From NCBI GenBank assembly GCA_003215725.1, contig QCJX01000001.1, positions 138,288-202,287 on the forward strand: a stretch of DNA of 64,000 nucleotides, read 5' to 3'. Numbering within the stretch: the first letter of the stretch is position 1; each line of letters opens with the position of its first letter. The position numbers and the translations under genes were made by a program. The notes beneath the pieces are model-generated. The model made no database searches. It was given only the letters and a program-made list of their open reading frames with translations, and was not told the origin of the DNA. Of the stretch, positions 34,238 to 45,945 are shown in pieces. The stretch is from Prochlorococcus sp. AG-409-I11. GTDB taxonomy: Bacteria; Cyanobacteriota; Cyanobacteriia; PCC-6307; Cyanobiaceae.

Positions 34238-35170
34238 TTAAATTCCTTTTGCAGCCTGAACCTTCTCAACTTGTTTTTTCTTTAAAACTAGCAATATTTG
34301 TGAAAGAGAAACACCCATAAAGAAAATTATAAGACCATAGACTCTTGCTTTACTTTGAAGAACAACTTCGGTATCAATTTGACCAAAGCCGCCTACGTTT
34401 GGATCATTAGTTAAAGGTTTGCCAGGCTCTAAGTCATCTCCAACTTTTACAATCACTTGCGGTCCATTTGGAACTTTTTCTGTTATTTCTTCTCCTTCTT
34501 TTGTTTGTAGAGAAATTAACTTTGACCCATCATCTTGGTCCAAGATAGAGGTTACTTCTCCACCTTTTGATGCGATGGTCACATTGTTATTACTCTTTTC
34601 TCCAGTTGGATATACCTGACCACGTCCTCTGTTCCCGCCGACGTGAATTGAATATTTTCCAAATTGAATATTTTTATCTGTTCTAGGGTCAGGAGAAAGG
34701 ATTGGGAAGACTATTTCTTTATTTTGATCACCTGGTAGTGGGCCTACAACAATTATATTTTCTTGATCTTCACTGTATTGACTAAAATAAACACCTTTTG
34801 TTTCTTCTTTAATATCTTCTGTCCAACGATCTTGAGGGGCTAATTTGAATCCATCTGGCAGCATTACTACGGCCCCTACTTGCAAGGGAACTTGACTCCC
34901 ATCGGCCCCTATCTCTTGTGTACCTGCCTTGTAAGGGATCTTAACTACTGCTTTGAATACACTGTCTGCTCCTACTGATTGAGGAACCTCAGCTCTAGTA
35001 GGCATATTTGACAAGTGGCAATTAGCACAAACTATTTTTCCAGTTGCTTCTCGTGGGTTCTTGTAATTGTCTTGTGCCCAAAAGGGGTATGCCCAGCTTG
35101 GACTTGGTCCTAAGAGCATAGTTACTCCTAGAAAAATTGAGAAGAGAAAGAAGGTTATTGAGCGACGCAT
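34238..35170 (-). CDS. petA: Cytochrome f
   Basis: [26 protein letters not shown]. Confidence 0.98.
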   Translation of the reverse strand: MRRSITFFLFSIFLGVTMLLGPSPSWAYPFWAQDNYKNPREATGKIVCANCHLSNMPTRAEVPQSVGADSVFKAVVKIPYKAGTQEIGADGSQVPLQVGAVVMLPDGFKLAPQDRWTEDIKEETKGVYFSQYSEDQENIIVVGPLPGDQNKEIVFPILSPDPRTDKNIQFGKYSIHVGGNRGRGQVYPTGEKSNNNVTIASKGGEVTSILDQDDGSKLISLQTKEGEEITEKVPNGPQVIVKVGDDLEPGKPLTNDPNVGGFGQIDTEVVLQSKARVYGLIIFFMGVSLSQILLVLKKKQVEKVQAAKGI

Positions 35171-35215
35171 TTTGGTTAGTTAAGCAGTTTGGAACGAAAA
35201 TTAATTAGGAGTCCT

Positions 35216-35752
35216 TTAACCCCACCAGGGTTGACTCCCTGTGCGGAAGTCGGTTTCGGTCCATTGGCTTATAAGGACATTATCGTCTTCGACGGAAACA
35301 TGGGCAATAGCAAGTGAAAGAGGAGCTGGCCCTCTTACTACTTTCCCTGTCGCGTCATATTGGCTTCCGTGACAGGGACATATGAATTTATTGGCTCCAC
35401 TATTCCAAGGGACAACACAACCTAAGTGAGTACAGATCGCATTGATTCCGTAGCTACCAATAGCATCCGACCCTTCAACTATTAGGTAGGTAGGGTCGCC
35501 TTTTAGCCCTTGAACAAGGCTGCGATCACCTTGAGGATGAGTAGAAAGCCAGCCGGTTGCTGTTACAGGGTTACCCAGCTCGTCTTTAGCAGTGGTACCT
35601 CCACCACTCCCACCAGCTCTTAGAGGAGTGAAGTAACTAGCTACTGGATATAGAGCTCCTAGAGCTACGCCAGTCACTGTCCCAAATGTGAGCAGGTTCA
35701 TAAACTGCCTGCGTCCCATTGAAGGCACATCGCTAGACGTCATTTGTGTCAT
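35216..35752 (-). CDS. petC: Cytochrome b6f Rieske iron-sulfur protein
   Basis: [11 protein letters not shown] and CPCHGSQY motifs; Tat-like GRRQFMN. Confidence 0.98.
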   Translation of the reverse strand: MTQMTSSDVPSMGRRQFMNLLTFGTVTGVALGALYPVASYFTPLRAGGSGGGTTAKDELGNPVTATGWLSTHPQGDRSLVQGLKGDPTYLIVEGSDAIGSYGINAICTHLGCVVPWNSGANKFICPCHGSQYDATGKVVRGPAPLSLAIAHVSVEDDNVLISQWTETDFRTGSQPWWG

Positions 35753-35835
35753 GACAGTTGTTCAACTAGGTCATAATGCAGACCATTATGGACTGCGAAG
35801 GTCCTGTATAGCTTTGCAAAAACTGGGGTTTCTAA

Positions 35836-36204
35836 ATGCCTTTATATTTTGATGATACTTTTCCTCCCTCATCTTCAGACAGGCCAATAGCTTTAGAGGT
35901 TGATGAAGTTTTGAAATTAGTTAAAGGACGTTGGGGCGTTACCTATGATTTGCAAATAGTTGTAAGAAGAAATCGTTTATATCTACATATGATGTGGTCT
36001 TTTTTGGAACAAAAGTCTTTTCCTTTAGATGAAAAGGCTTTTAGGGGGCATCTAAGTAATGTTATTGAAATTCTCAATCGATTAGGCCAAGCTGAAATTG
36101 TACGAAAATGGCTGTGTTACGTCATGGCAAAACCGAAGGTAGGGCAAGCTCTTAGTCTTCCTTTATATCCTGAGAAGCTGAAGCTGGAGGAGTTTCTCTT
36201 TTAA
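35836..36204 (+). CDS. DUF3067-like conserved cyanobacterial protein
   Basis: 122 aa ORF between petC and tatC. Confidence 0.75.
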   Translation: MPLYFDDTFPPSSSDRPIALEVDEVLKLVKGRWGVTYDLQIVVRRNRLYLHMMWSFLEQKSFPLDEKAFRGHLSNVIEILNRLGQAEIVRKWLCYVMAKPKVGQALSLPLYPEKLKLEEFLF

Positions 36205-36895
36205 TATTTTCAGTAATTGCAACCAGTAAAACACCTATAAAAAAAAGAACTGATATTGCACTAGCAAGAATTGACATTGTTATTGGATCTGTGGAAGGAG
36301 TAAGAATTGCCCCTGCTAAAGCTGATGAGATAACCACCCACCTCCAGCCCGCAAGCATTTTTTTCCATTTAATTAAACCTAAAAAACCTAGAATTAATTG
36401 GAGGACAGGTAGTTGAAAAGCTAGGCCTGTAGCTAACAAAAGCAGTAGAACAAAGTCAAGGTATTTTTCAATTGACCAGATTGGTTCAACTACGTCCGCT
36501 CCGTAATTAACCAAAAAATTAAGAGCGGCAGGAACTAAAGCCCACCAGGCAAAAGCAATTCCTCCAAGAAACAATATTGCTGATCCTGCTACAGCTGGAG
36601 CTACTAATCTTTTTTCACGCTTTGTAAGGCCAGGCAAAATAAAGGCAAGACCTTGAAAAAGGACAAAGGGCAATGCTGCTATCAGACCGGCATATCCTGC
36701 TACCTTGATTGATACAAATAAAAACTCTCCTGGTGCGAGTTGTAAGAATCGAAGTGACCCTGCTGGAGCTTCAAGCAACCTTACAAGTGGCCTAACAAAG
36801 AGAAGACAAATGACTGCAGCTATAACTACAGCAATTAAGCTTCTAAGCACCCTCTCACGCAATTCTTCCAAGTGATCAATTAAGGGCATTTCCAA
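36152..36895 (-). CDS. tatC: Sec-independent protein translocase TatC
   Basis: MEMPLIDHLEELRERVLRSL; six TM. Confidence 0.95.
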   Translation of the reverse strand: MEMPLIDHLEELRERVLRSLIAVVIAAVICLLFVRPLVRLLEAPAGSLRFLQLAPGEFLFVSIKVAGYAGLIAALPFVLFQGLAFILPGLTKREKRLVAPAVAGSAILFLGGIAFAWWALVPAALNFLVNYGADVVEPIWSIEKYLDFVLLLLLATGLAFQLPVLQLILGFLGLIKWKKMLAGWRWVVISSALAGAILTPSTDPITMSILASAISVLFFIGVLLVAITENIKRETPPASASQDIKED

Positions 36896-37233
36896 ATCTG
36901 TGTTTTCTTTGGATGCTTTCTTTAGATGAATTGGAGGTGGGGGAGTAAGTGCCGAATTGTTTGTTTTATTTGAACGAGTCAGAACAAATTGTGCTTTGGT
37001 TCTTATATCTTATAGATTAAGAGCTGACAGTACCAAAAGTGGTAAAGAGGTTTAAATCTTATTGGTTAAATTAGTGTTTCTATTACCAAGTGCTGTATCT
37101 AGAAGACTAAAGATAATAAATTTAAAAGAATATATTAATTGTCACAACCGTGTTGATTAAATAAATTTTAGAGGTCTATTTCTTAGTTAAAATATTTTAG
37201 TTTTTTATTAACCCACCCATTCTTTTTTTACAA

Positions 37234-37482
37234 TTACTTTGTAACAGTTGGGTCAGGAAGGATGAAAGGAGGACAATCATTTAATGAAGACTTGCCATAA
37301 CTTGCGTATTCTTTATATCCACCCATCTTTCCATTTGTTTTCATTAAAGCACTAGTAAAGACTAGAAGGAGAAAGACTGTAGGTGCTCCAATAATAAGAG
37401 CTGCTCCGAAGATATAACCAACTAAAAATTCTGGGAAAGTATGATTCCCAAGAAACTCATGAGCACCTAGAAGAAAGTTCAT
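37234..37482 (-). CDS. Hypothetical single-TM protein
   Basis: 82 aa: MNFLLGAHEFLGNHTFPEFLVGYIFGAALIIGAPTVFLLL...NDCPPFILPDPTVTK. Confidence 0.55.
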   Translation of the reverse strand: MNFLLGAHEFLGNHTFPEFLVGYIFGAALIIGAPTVFLLLVFTSALMKTNGKMGGYKEYASYGKSSLNDCPPFILPDPTVTK

Positions 37483-37738
37483 TAAAACTTAGGTTGGTTA
37501 ACTACGATGATAAAGCATTGGATACCCACTTAGGCATATTTTCAAATAAGAGATCAGCTATAAATTTAATTTGACTTAACTGTCTCATATAAGATCTCTT
37601 TGAGTGCAAGCGCTTTTGGGAATAAACCCAATAAATTCATAGGACATGAACCCAAGCAAGAAATTGGATGTATAGGGAGTCTCAATGAAAATAAAAGCCC
37701 TAGTCAATTTTTTATGTGACCAGGAAGGGAAGCAAATA

Positions 37739-39454
37739 CTAGGCTTTTGAAGCGCTGATAAATAGATTTTTTAGAGCTTTTGAAGGCTCTCCCCAACAAA
37801 TTTTCCCTTGACTATGCCTAACAGTTCCTGGTAAAGCACCTTTGATGCGTTGAAGATTCTCTGTGGGTGCCATTATTACGGGAACTCTTTTATTTCCTTT
37901 TGCACGACTAAAGTGAGCAGCAAAGTCTGCTGCTAACTGAATATCTGCATCTTCTGGTAACCCTTCGGATGATTTAAGTACAACATGACTTCCAGGACAT
38001 TCTTGAGCATGAAACCAGAGATCTCCATCTCGAGCTTTCTTGAAACTAATCCATTCATTTTGCCGATGATTGCGGCCTACCTGAATAACTAATCCATTAG
38101 GTGTTTCTATTTGAAAAGGAAGTGGTGTTTTTTTCTTCCTGGAAATCTTGTTGTGTTTTTTTTGCCTTAAAGGAATTAGATAATCATCTAATTCATCAAT
38201 TAATTCATGCATCCTTTGGAGCCTTTGCTCCTCATTCTCTAATGCATTAGTCATTAAATTCTCTAAAAAAGATTCACTCTCTAAAATGAAAGTAATTCTT
38301 TCCTTATGATACTTAACTCTTTCTTTTAGAACTGACTCCGACCTGCGAAGCTTCTTTGCCTTTTTATACAATGACTGAGCTTCTTCAATTTCTTCTTTCT
38401 TAGGGCTTGCTAAAGAAAGAATGTCATCTGCTCTTCTTTGTAGAAGCTTGTTCTCTGGTATTTTTTTAATCAGTAACTTTTGCTTTTCTAGTAGTTTATT
38501 CTCTAATGCTTTGAATTTTAATAGCTTGTTTTTAATTTCTTTTTCCAGTTCTGAAATCTTTTGCTTGGAAATATAGTTCTGATAATACTTTCCAAGGACA
38601 ATACTTGTTTCTTTAGAAGAGTTTGAAGAAATGCTTCTTTCACCCCATAGACGAAAAGGTGTTGGCCCCTTGAAAGAAACAAACAGCTCTTCTTCCTCTA
38701 AGCTTATTAACCAAGTGCACCAGTTTTTATATAAAGATTTCCAGTTATTTTCAGTTAGCTCTTGCACAGGAACTGCAAGTATATTATGAGCTTTTTCTGT
38801 TTCTTCATGCGCAAGTTGCAAAGCTAGAGAAGGACTGATACCTTGATATGTTTCTAAAAGTGCTTTTTTTAAACTAATAGGAAGTATGCAAAGTCTTTCT
38901 TTCCATTTTTCATATGGTTCTTTTGAGCTTGGTTTAACTCCATTTAATGGTGGAGGTAGTATATAAAGATCTCCTGTACTTATAGGCCTTAATCTGGATT
39001 GATGCGTTCTAACCTGCCGCCCAAGAGTAATTACTCTTTTATTTTCATCTATAAGTAAGAGGTTGCTATGACGACCCATTAGTTCAAGCACTAATAGTTT
39101 TTGCAATCCTTGTCCTGGACGAATAGCTAAGCCAAACTCGACAACACGTTCAAATCCTTCTTGTTTTATCTCGATCAAGGCCATTTTTTTTAGACCATGT
39201 TGAATTTGTTTTGCGAGGGTACTTTCACTTCCTATGTTTGATGGGGAAGATATCTGAACTAGTCTTGCTGAATCTGCATTCCAACTAAGTTCTATCCATA
39301 GAAGACCTTTTAATGTTCGAAAACCAATATGAAGTGTGCTGGGCTCAGGTTGTAGAGCTTTTTCAAACCGACTTGGAATAAGTTCATCACGTAGATCTGC
39401 AAGGACTCCTTTGAGGGTTGTTATGTCCATTTTTTGAAGGCCTGCATTTCCCAT
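37739..39454 (-). CDS. NFACT-family (Rqc2/RqcH, FbpA-like) protein
   Basis: Fibronectin-binding N-terminal fold, coiled coil, C-terminal NFACT-R SRAKGNKRVPVIMAP. Confidence 0.88.
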   Translation of the reverse strand: MGNAGLQKMDITTLKGVLADLRDELIPSRFEKALQPEPSTLHIGFRTLKGLLWIELSWNADSARLVQISSPSNIGSESTLAKQIQHGLKKMALIEIKQEGFERVVEFGLAIRPGQGLQKLLVLELMGRHSNLLLIDENKRVITLGRQVRTHQSRLRPISTGDLYILPPPLNGVKPSSKEPYEKWKERLCILPISLKKALLETYQGISPSLALQLAHEETEKAHNILAVPVQELTENNWKSLYKNWCTWLISLEEEELFVSFKGPTPFRLWGERSISSNSSKETSIVLGKYYQNYISKQKISELEKEIKNKLLKFKALENKLLEKQKLLIKKIPENKLLQRRADDILSLASPKKEEIEEAQSLYKKAKKLRRSESVLKERVKYHKERITFILESESFLENLMTNALENEEQRLQRMHELIDELDDYLIPLRQKKHNKISRKKKTPLPFQIETPNGLVIQVGRNHRQNEWISFKKARDGDLWFHAQECPGSHVVLKSSEGLPEDADIQLAADFAAHFSRAKGNKRVPVIMAPTENLQRIKGALPGTVRHSQGKICWGEPSKALKNLFISASKA

Positions 39455-39517
39455 TTATTTAATTTGGAACGTTTAGGCCAGTCTTTTCCTATTCTGCGAT
39501 TTGATTTGACTTAATGC

Positions 39518-40102
39518 ATGTTTTCTAGAATGACTAATAGTAGATTGATAGTTATCACAGGACCAAGCGGGGTGGGGAAGGGTTGTTTGGTCAGTGAATT
39601 GCTTCGACGTAATAATCATCTTTGGTTGTCAGTATCAGCGACAACTCGCGCCCCAAGACGAGGTGAGGTAGATGGTGAACATTACTTCTTTTTGGATCGT
39701 GAGAAATTTTCTGAACTTGTTAAGGCGGATGGTTTTCTTGAATGGGCTGAATTTGCTGGAAATTGTTATGGAACTCCTAGGGAACAAGTTAACCAAAAAC
39801 TTCGCTCTGGAGTTTCAGTTTTACTTGAGATCGAATTAGAAGGTGCTCGACAGGTTCGAAAAAACTTTCCAGACGCATTTAAAATTTTCATTTCTCCTCC
39901 TAGCTTTGAAGAATTAGAAAGACGGATTAGGGGCCGTGCTACTGATAGTGAGGAAGCTATTCAAAGAAGACTATTTAGAGCTAAAGATGAAATTAATGCT
40001 CAAAATGAATTTGATTCAGTAATTGTGAACCAAGATTTATCTAAGGCAGTTCTGGAATTAGAACAAAAAATAGGCTTAAGTAATAGCACACTTAATGATT
40101 GA
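39518..40102 (+). CDS. gmk: Guanylate kinase
   Basis: [44 protein letters not shown]. Confidence 0.96.
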   Translation: MFSRMTNSRLIVITGPSGVGKGCLVSELLRRNNHLWLSVSATTRAPRRGEVDGEHYFFLDREKFSELVKADGFLEWAEFAGNCYGTPREQVNQKLRSGVSVLLEIELEGARQVRKNFPDAFKIFISPPSFEELERRIRGRATDSEEAIQRRLFRAKDEINAQNEFDSVIVNQDLSKAVLELEQKIGLSNSTLND

Positions 40103-40114
40103 GTTCGACAAAAA

Positions 40115-40151
40115 AAAGAAGGTCCTTAAAAGGACCTTCTTTAGAGTTTTT
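40115..40151. terminator. Strong hairpin between convergent gmk and psaJ
   Basis: AAAGAAGGTCCTT-AA-AAGGACCTTCTTT followed by agagttttttt; A-tract upstream gives a T-tract on the minus strand. Confidence 0.9.
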
Positions 40152-40208
40152 TTGAAAGGAATCTTTTGTTTTAGAAAGCCTTTCTTTTTTAACTAAGTTG
40201 ATGTAAAT

Positions 40209-40373
40209 CTAGAATCCACCAGACATTGGGTGGAAGAGAAGGTCAGGATGGAAACGATTAAATTCAATAAGGTATCCAGCTGTAAAAAGAACCCAACCAG
40301 CAGCTACTACAGGTACGGACCTGAAGATCTTGTGCTTGTCGTAGTAAGTGCCTTTATGAGGAGAGTTAGACAT
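40209..40373 (-). CDS. psaJ: Photosystem I subunit IX
   Basis: [54 protein letters not shown], 54 aa; below the ORF track size cut-off. Confidence 0.88.
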   Translation of the reverse strand: MSNSPHKGTYYDKHKIFRSVPVVAAGWVLFTAGYLIEFNRFHPDLLFHPMSGGF

Positions 40374-40412
40374 GAGTTAAATAGGGGTTTTGGATGATGT
40401 GAAAGGTCTTTC

Positions 40413-40964
40413 TCAGCGAGGAGAAACTGTGATGTTTTCGTCACTTTCACGGAGCTCGCCTGAACGTGCTTCTATATCAGCCATTTCTGGCCACCTTGAA
40501 CCTTTGAATAAAGCTTCCCTCATTAGATCTGGATCTAGGAAAATTTCCTTTTCTTGAGGATTGCTTGAATTCTTAGCAAGCTTTAGATACTCCCTACCGG
40601 ACCATCCAATCATTCCAGCTATAAATATAAACATGTGAGCTGGAATTAAGATGTCTCCTTCATGTCCACGCATGAAAGCTGCACCAAATGGCTCAATTGT
40701 TGGGCCAATGATTAGATGAGGTAATCCATCATCACCACAGGAGGCTTTGCTGTAACGCTCAAATCTTGCTATTGCTTGTGGTGTTGAAGCAGAACTAGCA
40801 CGTTCTTGAAAACGAGAGTTTTCTGAACAAGCTGTAAGAGCAGATGCTGAGAATGTTGTATCAGCTCTGTCTGCATTTAACGCTGGTCCTGATGCTGCAT
40901 TAGCCAATGGGGCCAAGCCAATAACAAGGAAAGCCGATAGCAGAATGGCGAAGAGGCGACGCAT
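40413..40964 (-). CDS. psaF: Photosystem I subunit III
   Basis: LTACSENSRFQERA...FERYSKASCGDDGLPHLI; signal peptide. Confidence 0.96.
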   Translation of the reverse strand: MRRLFAILLSAFLVIGLAPLANAASGPALNADRADTTFSASALTACSENSRFQERASSASTPQAIARFERYSKASCGDDGLPHLIIGPTIEPFGAAFMRGHEGDILIPAHMFIFIAGMIGWSGREYLKLAKNSSNPQEKEIFLDPDLMREALFKGSRWPEMADIEARSGELRESDENITVSPR

Positions 40965-41025
40965 TAGTTTCGATTCCTTTTTTTTAACCTGTTATTTAGA
41001 ACAGGGTGTCACACTAACAAGTTAG

Positions 41026-42114
41026 ATGAGATACAACCCAATTGCCCAAACAGTACTAGCCCTCGAAACAAGTTGTGACGAGTCTGCGGTGGCAGTTGTT
41101 CGTTTGGAAGGCTCTAAAATCAAATTATTAGCTAATCGGATCGCTTCACAAGTAGCTGAGCACTCAAAATGGGGGGGTGTTGTTCCAGAGATTGCTTCTA
41201 GGCGGCATTTAGAGGCTATCCCTTTTCTTATTGATGAGGCACTAAAGGAAAGTGGGCAATCTATAGAAACTTTCGATGCAATTGCGTCAACAGTTACTCC
41301 TGGGTTGTCAGGGGCTTTATTGGTGGGATCTGTGACAGGAAGGACCCTGTCTAGGCTTTATGACATTCCATATTTAGGAATGCATCATCTTGAAGGTCAT
41401 CTGGCTTCGGTTCGTCTTGGAGACAACCCGCCTGATTATCCTTATTTAGTTCTATTGGTTAGTGGAGGACATACTGAATTAATCCGTGTTGACTCTGATT
41501 TTGAGTTTCACCGTTTAGGAAGAAGTCATGATGACGCTGCAGGAGAAGCTTTCGACAAAGTTGCAAGGCTATTAGGTTTGCCTTATCCAGGAGGTCCTGC
41601 TATTCAGATTTGTGCACAGACTGGAAACCCATCTAGATTTTCACTACCTAAGGGAAGAGTTTCCAATCCAAAAGGAGGATTCTATCCTTATGATTTTTCA
41701 TTTAGTGGACTTAAAACAGCAGTTTTACGCCAAATAGAAAAAATAAAATCTGACCAGCGAAAACTGCCGATTCATGATTTGGCGGCAAGTTTTGAAAACG
41801 TTGTTGCTGAAGTGCTTGTTGAACGAAGTATTCGTTGTGCCCTTGATCAAGACCTAAAAAACTTGGTTTTAGTCGGCGGTGTAGCCGCTAATACGCGTTT
41901 GAGACAAATGATGCGACAAATGGCATTTGAAAAATCAGTTTCTGTTCATATGGCTCCAACAGAATTTTGTACGGATAATGCCGCTATGATTGGTGTGGCG
42001 GCTTTAAGCCGTCTATTATCTGGAGGAAATGCAAGCTCTATTGAAATGGGTGTTTCAGCACGTTGCTCTTTAGAAGAAGCAAATTTTCTCTATATGAAGA
42101 AACCTCCTTTTTAA
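41026..42114 (+). CDS. tsaD: tRNA N6-adenosine threonylcarbamoyltransferase
   Basis: [33 protein letters not shown]. Confidence 0.97.
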   Translation: MRYNPIAQTVLALETSCDESAVAVVRLEGSKIKLLANRIASQVAEHSKWGGVVPEIASRRHLEAIPFLIDEALKESGQSIETFDAIASTVTPGLSGALLVGSVTGRTLSRLYDIPYLGMHHLEGHLASVRLGDNPPDYPYLVLLVSGGHTELIRVDSDFEFHRLGRSHDDAAGEAFDKVARLLGLPYPGGPAIQICAQTGNPSRFSLPKGRVSNPKGGFYPYDFSFSGLKTAVLRQIEKIKSDQRKLPIHDLAASFENVVAEVLVERSIRCALDQDLKNLVLVGGVAANTRLRQMMRQMAFEKSVSVHMAPTEFCTDNAAMIGVAALSRLLSGGNASSIEMGVSARCSLEEANFLYMKKPPF

Positions 42115-42151
42115 ATCAGCCTTTGCTCACAGGCTTTCTAGATCCGAGCTT

Positions 42152-42331
42152 ATGAACTCTGACTTGAAAAATAATCAAAAGAAACCAGGTCAAGAAGTAC
42201 CTACCAATGAACTTAATTCATGGCGACGTGGGTTTACTCCACAAGCAGAAATCTGGAATGGAAGGATGGCAATGATTGGAGTCTTTTTAGTATTGGGATT
42301 TGTTATTACTTTAAACCTAATATATGGCTAA
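42152..42331 (+). CDS. hli: High-light-inducible (Hli/Scp) chlorophyll-binding protein
   Basis: 59 aa: MNSDLKNNQKKPGQEVPTNELNSWRRGFTPQAEIWNGRMAMIGVFLVLGFVITLNLIYG; canonical E-x-x-N-G-R-x-A-M-x-G helix. Confidence 0.9.
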   Translation: MNSDLKNNQKKPGQEVPTNELNSWRRGFTPQAEIWNGRMAMIGVFLVLGFVITLNLIYG

Positions 42332-42454
42332 TATTAAAGATGCACGAGATTACGTACTTTGTTAAATACTTAGGAGGATCATATTAAATAAACTCTCGAA
42401 TCTTTATGGCATTATAAATGGGTTGGCATTGCTTTTTTTGTTTTTTGGATTTTA

Positions 42455-42988
42455 ATGAAATCAAATATGAATAACCGACCACCATTTAGTAAATGTGGAG
42501 CTTATAGATGGTGGTTGAGAAGAGAACTAAATAATAATAAGAACTCAATTTTGTTTATTGGATTAAACCCTTCTAAGGCAAATCAAATTGATGATGACCC
42601 AACTTTAAAACGAATAATAAGATTCTCAGAATCATGGGGGTACGGAAATATTTTAGTGATAAATCTTTTTGCAATTATTAGTTCTTCTCCTTCAGTTCTT
42701 AAGAGTTCTATTGATCCTATAGGTATCGATAATGATGAGGAAATTCGTTTAAGGCTAAGTGAGTGGGAGCAAAATCCTTTTTGGGATTTATGGCTTGGTT
42801 GGGGCTCTAAAGGTTTTTGGATGCAAAGAGATCTTTTTGTGTTGGATTTAATAAAAAGTATTTATAAAAACCGTTTAAATAAATTTTCAAATGCAAAAGG
42901 CCCTTTAGCACTTGGCCTAACAAGGAATGGGAGGCCCCTCCACCCTCTTTATGTTCGTAGAAATGCAAAATTAAAACCTTTTTTATAA
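42455..42988 (+). CDS. DUF1643-family protein
   Basis: LFIGLNPSKANQIDDDPTLKRIIRFSESWGYG. Confidence 0.85.
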   Translation: MKSNMNNRPPFSKCGAYRWWLRRELNNNKNSILFIGLNPSKANQIDDDPTLKRIIRFSESWGYGNILVINLFAIISSSPSVLKSSIDPIGIDNDEEIRLRLSEWEQNPFWDLWLGWGSKGFWMQRDLFVLDLIKSIYKNRLNKFSNAKGPLALGLTRNGRPLHPLYVRRNAKLKPFL

Positions 42989-43278
42989 GTTAGTCATATT
43001 TTCAATATGATTAAAATGCTTTTTTGAAAAAAGGTTTCTTTTCAAATTACTGGAAATACATATAAGAACTCTTTTCAGTCCTTGTTCAAAGCATCAAATT
43101 CAAAATAATGAACTACTACCATTCCAAGATTTGTACAGTTATATATAGGGGATAGTAAATACCTGTTTTTTGAAAAGCACTCGGAAAATCTTGAGGCCTA
43201 AAACTTTGCTTGGTCCTAAGTTGTTATTACTTGATTGTTTTGTTGAAATTTGTTTGAAACTCCTTCTTTCAAATTCAG

Positions 43279-44541
43279 ATGACCCCTGAGAGGCTGGGAC
43301 TGCTTTGGGGAATTACCGTTTTCGCAGGAGCGGGTGCCAGACTATTGGCAGCGCTTACTGGTTTGCCTGGCGTAGTTTTACTTTTACTTTCTGGGCTTTT
43401 AATTGGTAGATCTGGCCTTGGATTAGTTGAACCCCTTGATTTGGGGCAAGGCTTGGAAACGATCGTTGGTTTGTTGGTAAGCCTTGTTCTCTTTGATGGA
43501 GGTTTAAACCTTCGCCTCCCTGGCGACACTATTAAGGCCACAGTCCTGAGAATTTCCCTTATAAGGCTTGTTGTTTCTTTGGCGGCTGGATTCTTTGCTG
43601 CTCATTGGTTAGCAGGTTTGGGATGGTCCGTTGCCGCTGTATACAGCGCAATTGTTTTAGCTACAGGGCCAACAGTTGTTACTCCTTTGATACAACAGAT
43701 TCGTTTAGCTCCGCCATTGGGTGATGTCCTTGAGGCTGAAGGGTTGGTTTTGGAGCCAGTTGGTGCAGTATTGGCTTTGTTATTGCTTGAGCTTTTAGTA
43801 GGTGATTTGCATGGCTTAAGAGAATTGGCTCTTGGACTATTTGCTCGTTTAGGAGGAGGCGTAGGGATTGGTTTATTTGCTGGGTTGATCCTTTCGGAAG
43901 GTTTGAGAAGGGTTGGACCCGATTCCTCATTAGGGATCAGATTACAGTTAACCCTTGGAGTACTTTTCCTTCTCTATGGCTTATGTGAATGGCTTTTGCC
44001 AGAATCTGGCTTGCCTGCTTCTGTTGCCGCTGGATTTGTTGTAGGTCGAAGGCCTGCAGTTGAAGTTAATAAATTAGATGAGCTAATTAGAGAGCTTGCA
44101 CAACTTGCTATAACAATGCTTTTCCCTTTATTGGCGGCCGATGTGTCTTGGGGTGAATTAAGCCCACTTGGATGGGGTGGAATTAGTTGTGTACTGGTTT
44201 TAATGTTGGTGGTTCGTCCTGTGGCAGTAAGCCTTGCAACTATTGGCTTGCCCTTAGATTTTAAACAACGTTTATTTCTTGGCTGGTTGGCACCAAGAGG
44301 CATAGTGACAGCTGCAGTTGCTTCTCTTTTTTCTATTCGGCTTGAGCAAGCGGGTGTCTTGGGTGCTGGAAGATTGCAAGGATTGGTTTTCTTGACAATC
44401 CTTATGACTGTTGGGATACAGGGATTAACTGCACAGCCATTGGCGAAAATATTGGGTTTACTTGTAAAAGAAGAATCTGTTTTGCAAGATCAATTAAAAG
44501 ACTCTTCTCAATCTGGGGAGGTCTTGCCCGACCCTAGCTAG
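43279..44541 (+). CDS. CPA-type Na+(K+)/H+ antiporter
   Basis: ~12 [28 protein letters not shown]. Confidence 0.9.
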   Translation: MTPERLGLLWGITVFAGAGARLLAALTGLPGVVLLLLSGLLIGRSGLGLVEPLDLGQGLETIVGLLVSLVLFDGGLNLRLPGDTIKATVLRISLIRLVVSLAAGFFAAHWLAGLGWSVAAVYSAIVLATGPTVVTPLIQQIRLAPPLGDVLEAEGLVLEPVGAVLALLLLELLVGDLHGLRELALGLFARLGGGVGIGLFAGLILSEGLRRVGPDSSLGIRLQLTLGVLFLLYGLCEWLLPESGLPASVAAGFVVGRRPAVEVNKLDELIRELAQLAITMLFPLLAADVSWGELSPLGWGGISCVLVLMLVVRPVAVSLATIGLPLDFKQRLFLGWLAPRGIVTAAVASLFSIRLEQAGVLGAGRLQGLVFLTILMTVGIQGLTAQPLAKILGLLVKEESVLQDQLKDSSQSGEVLPDPS

Positions 44542-45924
44542 CAATCCCCATGTGGTTATTAGATCTGGTCCTTTCATGGTTCCTAGTAAAGCTGCTCTAA
44601 GACTTTTCATGATTAGCCCCTGCTTAAATCCCTCTAATTCTGCAATTTCTTTTAAGAGCGCTTTTGCTTGAGCGTTATCAAATTTTTGAAAAGGACTCTT
44701 TTCTAATTTCTCAATGAGTTTTTTCAGAACTTTTTTTGCACCTTCTACTTCTAACTGCTTAACACCATCAGCTTTCATGGAAGGTTCTTCGAAGAAAGGA
44801 CGAGCTTGATCAACCCCATCTTTAAGAACGATAAGAGAAGGACCTATAAGTTCAGTTAGATCTTTAGACCATTCATAATCAGGTGATTCCCATCCTTCTT
44901 TTAACCAAAGTGGTTTTAGATTTTCTAAAAGACTCTCTGGACTGAGCTCATGAATTGATTGTGAATTTAGCCAGTTGAGTTTGTCCCAGTCAAATTTTGC
45001 ACCAGCTTTATTTACTCGATCAAAGCTAAATTGTTTGGACGCTTCAGATAGCGTGAACCTTTCTGACATCCCTTCAGGAACAGACCATCCAAGAAGTGTC
45101 ATGTAGTTGGCCATTGCTTCAGATGTATAACCCATTTCTCTGAAATCATTTAAAGAAATCACACCATCTCGTTTCGATAGTTTTCGACCTTCTGCATTAA
45201 GGATTAGAGGGGTATGAGCAAATTCTGGGATAGGAAGATTTAGTGCTTGATATAGAAGTAGTTGCTTTGCAGTATTTGCTAAATGATCTTCTCCTCTAAT
45301 AACGTGAGTTATACCCATTGTTGAATCATCAACAACTACAACTAAGTTATATAAAGGATCACCTATTTCCTTACCATAAGCTCTTCTAGAAATAACCATA
45401 TCTCCACCTAAGTCACTGCTATTCCATTGCATTTGACCTCTAACTAGATCATTCCAATTAATTGATTGGTTGTCTTCTATTCGAAAGCGAATTACTGAAG
45501 TTCTTCCTTCATTAATAAAGTTATCTTCCTCTTGAAGGCTTAGATTTCGATGTCTGTTGTCATAACGAGGCGCTTTCCCTTGTTTCTTTTGGTCTGAACG
45601 CAGCTCATCTAGTTCTGATTCATTTACATAACAGCGATAGGCTAATCCTTTATCTAATAAAAGTTGAATAGCTGCTCGATGGGCTTGAAGACACTTGCTT
45701 TGAATTACTGGATCTTCATCCCAATTAAGCCCCAACCATTTAAGACCCTCGAAGATGTTATGCGTGAATTCAGGTTTTGACCTTTCTTTATCTGTATCTT
45801 CTATGCGAAGTAGAAATTTTCCTTTAGTTCGTTTTGCAAAAAGCCAGTTAAATAAAGCTGTTCTAGCAGTACCTATATGAAGGGTGCCTGTGGGACTAGG
45901 AGCTAGCCTGACTCTTACGGACAA
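44494..45924 (-). CDS. gltX: Glutamyl-tRNA synthetase
   Basis: [32 protein letters not shown]; start likely TTG at 45924, because the track start at 45972 lies inside tRNA-Asp. Confidence 0.96.
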   Translation of the reverse strand: MSVRVRLAPSPTGTLHIGTARTALFNWLFAKRTKGKFLLRIEDTDKERSKPEFTHNIFEGLKWLGLNWDEDPVIQSKCLQAHRAAIQLLLDKGLAYRCYVNESELDELRSDQKKQGKAPRYDNRHRNLSLQEEDNFINEGRTSVIRFRIEDNQSINWNDLVRGQMQWNSSDLGGDMVISRRAYGKEIGDPLYNLVVVVDDSTMGITHVIRGEDHLANTAKQLLLYQALNLPIPEFAHTPLILNAEGRKLSKRDGVISLNDFREMGYTSEAMANYMTLLGWSVPEGMSERFTLSEASKQFSFDRVNKAGAKFDWDKLNWLNSQSIHELSPESLLENLKPLWLKEGWESPDYEWSKDLTELIGPSLIVLKDGVDQARPFFEEPSMKADGVKQLEVEGAKKVLKKLIEKLEKSPFQKFDNAQAKALLKEIAELEGFKQGLIMKSLRAALLGTMKGPDLITTWGLLARVGQDLPRLRRVF

Positions 45925-45945
45925 AGATGATCTTGTTAATGGATA

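Noticed and set aside
43018-43036. cttttttgaaaaaag palindrome
   Set aside because: Simple A/T runs in an AT-rich intergenic region; no T-tract context or length to argue function.
43275-44303. Minus ORFs of 88, 83 and 109 aa
   Set aside because: Antisense to the Na+/H+ antiporter with low-complexity composition.
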